Positions 60,605 to 64,000 of a stretch of 64,000 nt of DNA are shown here, in pieces. The notes under the pieces are model-generated. The model was not told the origin of the DNA. It did no database searches and was given only the letters and a program-made list of their open reading frames with translations. This DNA is from Anaerobaca lacustris. Lineage in GTDB: Bacteria; Planctomycetota; Phycisphaerae; Sedimentisphaerales; Anaerobacaceae. Numbering within the stretch: position 1 is the first letter of the stretch; each line of letters opens with the position of its first letter. Where the stretch lies: NCBI RefSeq assembly GCF_030012215.1, contig NZ_JASCXX010000015.1, positions 62,001-126,000 of the forward strand. Direction: 5' to 3'. A program made the position numbers and the translations under genes.

Positions 60605-60925
60605 ATGCTGGGACTGGCATCGGATACTCCACAGAAGAAGGGGGGAACTCCATTGGGTTGGAGATCGAAATTCGTCTTACTGATGATTGTCTACAGCGCG
60701 GGCTTTGCGACGGCTGTCTACTGCCTCTCGCCGGCGCCCGATTCAGACCCGAGCCAGGGGCTGGACAAGGGCCGAATCCTCGCGAAGCTCAAGTCGGAGG
60801 AATTCACCCAGTCGCTCAATTCGGGGATGCACAAGGCCATCGCGTTCGGAAAGGAGGCCGCAACGAAGACCGCCGAGGTGATCCGCGAGAAGATCGACGA
60901 AGCCCAGGCCAAGACCAAGGGCTGA
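60605..60925 (+). CDS. small membrane protein (106 residues), unknown function
   Basis: From ATG 60605. A hydrophobic segment (about residues 24-41, 'FVLLMIVYSAGFATAVYCL') is followed by a helical, charged tail ('ATKTAEVIREKIDEAQAK'). Codon use is like neighbouring genes. No family recognised. It lies after the aminotransferase gene and may be in the same transcript (86 bp apart). Confidence 0.65.
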   Translation: MLGLASDTPQKKGGTPLGWRSKFVLLMIVYSAGFATAVYCLSPAPDSDPSQGLDKGRILAKLKSEEFTQSLNSGMHKAIAFGKEAATKTAEVIREKIDEAQAKTKG

Positions 60926-61022
60926 ACACGCGACAACTGATCTCGCCGAGGTGAACCATACGTGACTCCGGTGGGGGGGCCTATCCGGAGCCTGTTGCAG
61001 GGGGTGTTGGCTGCAAACGTCG

Positions 61023-61055
61023 GCAGGCCGCGGGTCCAAACGACCCGCGGCCTGC
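61023..61055. other. perfect 14-bp inverted repeat (hairpin)
   Basis: Arms 61023-61036 and 61042-61055 (GCAGGCCGCGGGTC with GACCCGCGGCCTGC) are exact reverse complements with a 5-nt loop. It lies in the 606-bp region 60926-61531 that otherwise holds only a weak open frame. No U-tract on either side; probably a transcript-end structure. Confidence 0.5.
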
Positions 61056-61108
61056 ACAGACTCCACTCCGTGTCACCTCTTAGCCGCCCCGCAACCCCCA
61101 GAGCAACG

Positions 61109-61357
61109 TCACGTGGCTTCGTAGAATTGCACGCCCGGCGGCACACGCAGGTCCACGCCGAGACGTGGAAAGTCCTCACCGAAGAACTGCCCATCGACAT
61201 ACTCCAGCCCGCCGCTGGTACTGGGAGCACCGGCCCTACCTTGACGACACCGAAAAATCCCACTGATCCACCCACCTCCGGGGCTTCTGTGCAGACCGCA
61301 GGCCAAGGCCAATGGCAAGAAATGTGGCTTTTGTCCTTGCCCAGGGGCCGCACGCAT
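61109..61357 (-). CDS. doubtful small open frame, possible gene remnant
   Basis: 82 codons on the minus strand. The last 35 residues ('GGLEYVDGQFFGEDF', 'LGVDLRVPPGVQFYEAT') have the look and third-position G/C use of true coding sequence, but the first half does not and no ribosome site is seen. It may be the end of a broken gene. Low confidence. Confidence 0.25.
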   Translation of the reverse strand: MRAAPGQGQKPHFLPLALACGLHRSPGGGWISGIFRCRQGRAGAPSTSGGLEYVDGQFFGEDFPRLGVDLRVPPGVQFYEAT

Positions 61358-61531
61358 GGCATAATGTATTTCTGAGACGTGCCCCGTGACGACGTTGCGA
61401 GAGATGAGATGGGGTCTTGTGTAAGGTCATATTCACGTGATACGATAGTGGTTGACGTGTCATTGGAGAAGGATGGCTTGTCCCACCCCCATTTCCTCGT
61501 TCGCCAATAACATCTGTGGAACTGGACCAAG

Positions 61532-62461
61532 TTGATTACCGACCTTCCCAGTGAAAACGATTTGGAGCACGCAGGTATCGACTATCTCGACATGGCGATG
61601 ACCGAAGCAATAGGTATTGCGCTAGGCGAAGAGTACTACATCGAGAATAATGACCCAACTGGCGAGGTCGACCTAGTACAGGAGTACTGGACGAGTGTGC
61701 GTTACGAATTGGCTAAGTGCGCTTCACTTCTTCAGACAGGCACGGAGTTACTCCTCAAATCGCGAATTGCCGGCATTTCACCATTCCTGCTACTTGACAG
61801 GGTAAGCACCTGGCTCAACCGTGCCAGTAGGGAGAATGTCCATTTCGATGAGTTCCGAACCGTTGACGTTCGCGTGCTCCCCCAAATATACAACACTGTT
61901 TGTGGTAGACGTCTCAGTGACGCCTTCATGAGTACTCTTGAGGGCATTAGAAAACGCAGAAATGCAATCGTCCATTCTGCAAGCGATAGAGCAGTCCCGA
62001 CGTGCGAGTCTATAGTCCTCGATGTGCTCGAAGTCTCCGCTAACCTGATAGGAGAGGGGAAGTGGCCTGAAATACATCGAAACAAGGCAAACTCTCCGCC
62101 GTTCTCTTACGTTGACCATCACGATCAGATCAAAGCAGGGTTGGTGATTGAGTTCGAGTTTCTTGTGAATCTGCTGACTCCATCAGACGTCAAGCGGCAT
62201 CTATGCATATCTAAGAAGCAAAGACGCTACTACTGTCCATGCTGCAAATATGGGGATGTTGCGCCGGACATAAGGATAGCGCAGTTGAGACCCAATGGAC
62301 CGAACTCGACAACTCTTTATTGTATTGCATGTGACACCGGGCATACTGTTCGCAGGCAGAACTGTCCTCACTGTTCTGGTAACGTCATTGGCAAAGATGA
62401 TCATTGCCTGTCATGTGGTTCGAACATCAGTCAGAAGACTACGATTCGGCGTATACGTTAA
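61532..62461 (+). CDS. HEPN-like domain protein with C-terminal zinc ribbons
   Basis: About 309 residues if the TTG at 61532 is used; the stop at 61508 limits the upstream choice and ATG 61592 is an alternative. The N-terminal region has 'LLQTGTELLLKSRI' and 'RKRRNAIVHSASD', which carries the RxxxxH motif of HEPN-type nucleases. The C-terminal 100 residues have four Cys pairs ('CPCC', 'CIAC', 'CPHC', 'CLSC') that form zinc ribbons. The gene is visibly lower in G+C than its neighbours. Possible RNA-targeting or toxin-like role, by analogy. Confidence 0.6.
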   Translation: MITDLPSENDLEHAGIDYLDMAMTEAIGIALGEEYYIENNDPTGEVDLVQEYWTSVRYELAKCASLLQTGTELLLKSRIAGISPFLLLDRVSTWLNRASRENVHFDEFRTVDVRVLPQIYNTVCGRRLSDAFMSTLEGIRKRRNAIVHSASDRAVPTCESIVLDVLEVSANLIGEGKWPEIHRNKANSPPFSYVDHHDQIKAGLVIEFEFLVNLLTPSDVKRHLCISKKQRRYYCPCCKYGDVAPDIRIAQLRPNGPNSTTLYCIACDTGHTVRRQNCPHCSGNVIGKDDHCLSCGSNISQKTTIRRIR

Positions 62462-62699
62462 CTAGTGACGTAGGGTGTCAACGCACGCCGGTTCCGATGT
62501 CTGAGGTGCTGAGGATGTGGAAGTAGGCCCACATGCGGCTTGCTGTATATTGGTCGTATCACCAGTGTGAATCGAGGAACTGTTGCATGCAGCGATGTGG
62601 GCCGCCACGAGTAAGATTCTCAGATTCCTCCTATGTGGGCGGGAAGAGTGAACGCTGCACTTCACACGGGAACATCAACTCACTGTAGGACCAAATCCG

Positions 62700-63230
62700 A
62701 TGATCTACGAGTCCTGCTACTGGAAGGAGCCACTACTTGACACCGCCCGGTGGCTTGCACGTGTTCGCCTGGGGGAGCGAACTCACGAGCGCACGTATGT
62801 CCGTATCGAGCGCGAGGTTTTCATCTCGTTTTATGCCATCCGAAAGCTTTTCGACACTCTGAAGGTTTCGGATCGAATCAAGAGGGCCACTAGTGAGTTG
62901 GAATGGCACCCAAATCGACATGCGGTACACCACATGAATTGCGAGCACCTTGATTTGCTCTATGATCTAGCAATTTCACGGAAGGAAACACGAGACGTCC
63001 TGTTTCTATGTAATCAGTTTGTGCACAGTTTCGTGTTTGCACCTTATGAGGAAGATGGGAAAATCGGTGGTTTCTTCGTGTCGTCCGACCGCGTTAAGAA
63101 CGAAAGACTGTACCGAGTAAGACTGGAGCAGGTACTTGTTCTGTTCCGTCTCGTTGGGCGAGACTATCCTGCCTCGCTGTTCTTCAGGCATAATCACGAC
63201 ACAGGCACTTGTGAGGCACGAGTCGAATAG
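62700..63230 (+). CDS. hypothetical protein in the low-G+C segment
   Basis: 176 residues from ATG 62700, which has AGGA upstream. Rich in aromatic and charged residues ('LARVRLGERTHERTYVRIER', 'HHMNCEHLDLLYDLAI'). I do not recognise the family. It follows the HEPN-like gene by 238 bp, a region that holds nothing credible, and shares its lower G+C content. Confidence 0.6.
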   Translation: MIYESCYWKEPLLDTARWLARVRLGERTHERTYVRIEREVFISFYAIRKLFDTLKVSDRIKRATSELEWHPNRHAVHHMNCEHLDLLYDLAISRKETRDVLFLCNQFVHSFVFAPYEEDGKIGGFFVSSDRVKNERLYRVRLEQVLVLFRLVGRDYPASLFFRHNHDTGTCEARVE

Positions 63231-63357
63231 CCCCGGCAGACGCGTCGTGCAAGAGCGCGACGCTATAGGCTGGAGATTTCCAGCCCCCTCTGGGCTCCGA
63301 GGCAGGTTCTCTCCAAAAAGCGAGATACGAAACACGAGATACGCTGCCGCGCAGCGG

Positions 63358-64000
63358 CTACTCGATCTCGCGGGGGAGGCCGTAGGGGCCGTGGACGACG
63401 CAGGAGGATTGGCCGCCGAGGGTGCGGAACTGGACGACCATTTTCTCTTCGACCTTCTTGCCGTTCTTGAGCCGGACGGTGGTCGGCACCGCGACGATGG
63501 GACCGAGTTTGGAGTGGCCCGTCCGACAGATCGGGCCGACCTCCACGATCTCGACGATGCGGTCGTCCTGGTCCGGCTTGAAGATGATCTTCCGTAGGAA
63601 CTCGTCGCCCCAGTTGCGGCACAGCGGACTGATGGTCTTGAGGCCGTCGAGGTCCTGATCGATCACCGCTTGGTAGAGGGCCCGGACGACCTTCTCAGCC
63701 GCCTCCTGCTGCGTCATGCCTTCGGCCGAGATGCCGTGCGCCGGGTCGCTCAGCACGCCGATGTTCTCGTCGGGAATCGTCAGCGGCTTCTCGATGTGCT
63801 TCGCCTGGGCCGGAATGCGCACGTCGAACACGCTGGCGGGCAGGTCCTCGTAGTAGGTGATCTTGGATGCGTCAAACGCCGGGGGGCCGCTGCGGTCCAG
63901 GTTTGGCCACTGCTTCATGGCCACGGGCAGTTTGCTGGCGGTGTCGAACTCGATGATCCAGGACTGCGCCCCGTGCACGTTGATCAGGCTGCACATCAAC
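63358..64000 (-). CDS. partial gene: C-terminal part of an exported outer-membrane-lipoprotein-sorting-like protein
   Basis: The frame remains open to the right edge, so the N-terminus lies beyond 64000; 213 residues are visible. 'SWIIEFDTASKLPVAMKQW' and 'ITYYEDLPASVFDVRIP' are a pattern found at the end of the LolA-like sensor domains that accompany planctomycete ECF sigma/anti-sigma genes. A second domain with 'RALYQAVIDQDLDGLKTI' follows. Function is inferred only. Confidence 0.5.
   Translation of the reverse strand, partial: LMCSLINVHGAQSWIIEFDTASKLPVAMKQWPNLDRSGPPAFDASKITYYEDLPASVFDVRIPAQAKHIEKPLTIPDENIGVLSDPAHGISAEGMTQQEAAEKVVRALYQAVIDQDLDGLKTISPLCRNWGDEFLRKIIFKPDQDDRIVEIVEVGPICRTGHSKLGPIVAVPTTVRLKNGKKVEEKMVVQFRTLGGQSSCVVHGPYGLPREIE

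Noticed and set aside
62462-62665. 67-codon minus-strand frame
   Set aside because: No ribosome site, no homology seen and low-complexity composition.
63261-63330. Small repeats near GGCTGGA...TCCAGCC and the GAGATACG direct repeat
   Set aside because: Too short to call an element.
1-64000. tRNA, rRNA, CRISPR or transposase genes
   Set aside because: No cloverleaf, rRNA stretch, spaced direct repeats or transposase motifs were seen. A covariance-model scan such as tRNAscan-SE would be decisive.

Overview
The window reads as a chromosomal segment of a G+C-rich Gram-negative-like bacterium, most likely an anaerobic planctomycete of the Phycisphaerae/Sedimentisphaerales type. This is an inference from gene content, not a database match. 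The clues are PA14/LamG/dockerin-like secreted proteins, a GH172 (DUF2961) enzyme, a PhoPQ-related hydrolase, Tat-exported Gfo/Idh/MocA and sugar-isomerase proteins, GntG-F-T-L-I-E pseudopilins, a Kdo/WaaP-type kinase that implies LPS, and HydF, the [FeFe]-hydrogenase maturase, which implies hydrogen metabolism without oxygen. No rRNA, tRNA, CRISPR array or transposase was found.

Layout. 1-6.4 kb (+): a surface-polysaccharide cluster of glycosyltransferases, three methyltransferases and a flippase-like membrane protein, several joined by 4-bp overlaps. 6.6-16.4 kb: housekeeping genes (dihydrouridine synthase, tyrS, a WaaP-like kinase, GH29 fucosidase, a LysE-family exporter, YjbQ, and a pncA-pncB pair for NAD salvage). 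16.4-22.8 kb (-): a GT4-hydF-truA-asd run, then a BASS transporter, hisI and a small unknown. 23.0-27.0 kb (-): an operon of an ECF sigma factor, a membrane-anchored dockerin-like protein, a cohesin-like exported protein and a VIT/vWA protein. 27.1-38.1 kb: a sugar catabolism and uptake cluster (SDR, zinc dehydrogenase, GntP permease, Nramp-like transporter, GH172, PhoPQ-related protein, isomerase, Gfo/Idh/MocA oxidoreductase).

38.2-50.2 kb (-) holds an acyl-CoA ligase and then three consecutive transcription units for very large secreted PA14-domain proteins. Each unit has a sigma70-like promoter with a 17-bp spacer, a leader of about 510-545 nt and a 3' hairpin. Leaders 1 and 2 are strongly conserved in noncoding sequence, and leader 3 is a more distant relative. 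Together with the ECF/dockerin/cohesin-like operon this is the best candidate for an undescribed system: a coordinately controlled family of large extracellular glycan-binding proteins with unusually long structured-looking leaders.

50.3-60.9 kb: a TolB-like protein with a CxxCH haem motif paired with a DUF6057-like membrane protein; polX with an apparently leaderless promoter; a shortened DUF72 protein; a second ECF sigma/membrane protein pair; a pseudopilin-like protein; a helix-turn-helix protein fused to a degenerate receiver; and a DegT-type aminotransferase. 61.4-63.2 kb has a visibly lower G+C content and two unknown genes, one with a HEPN-like RxxxxH motif and zinc ribbons, so it looks like recently acquired DNA. 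The window ends inside a partial minus-strand gene.
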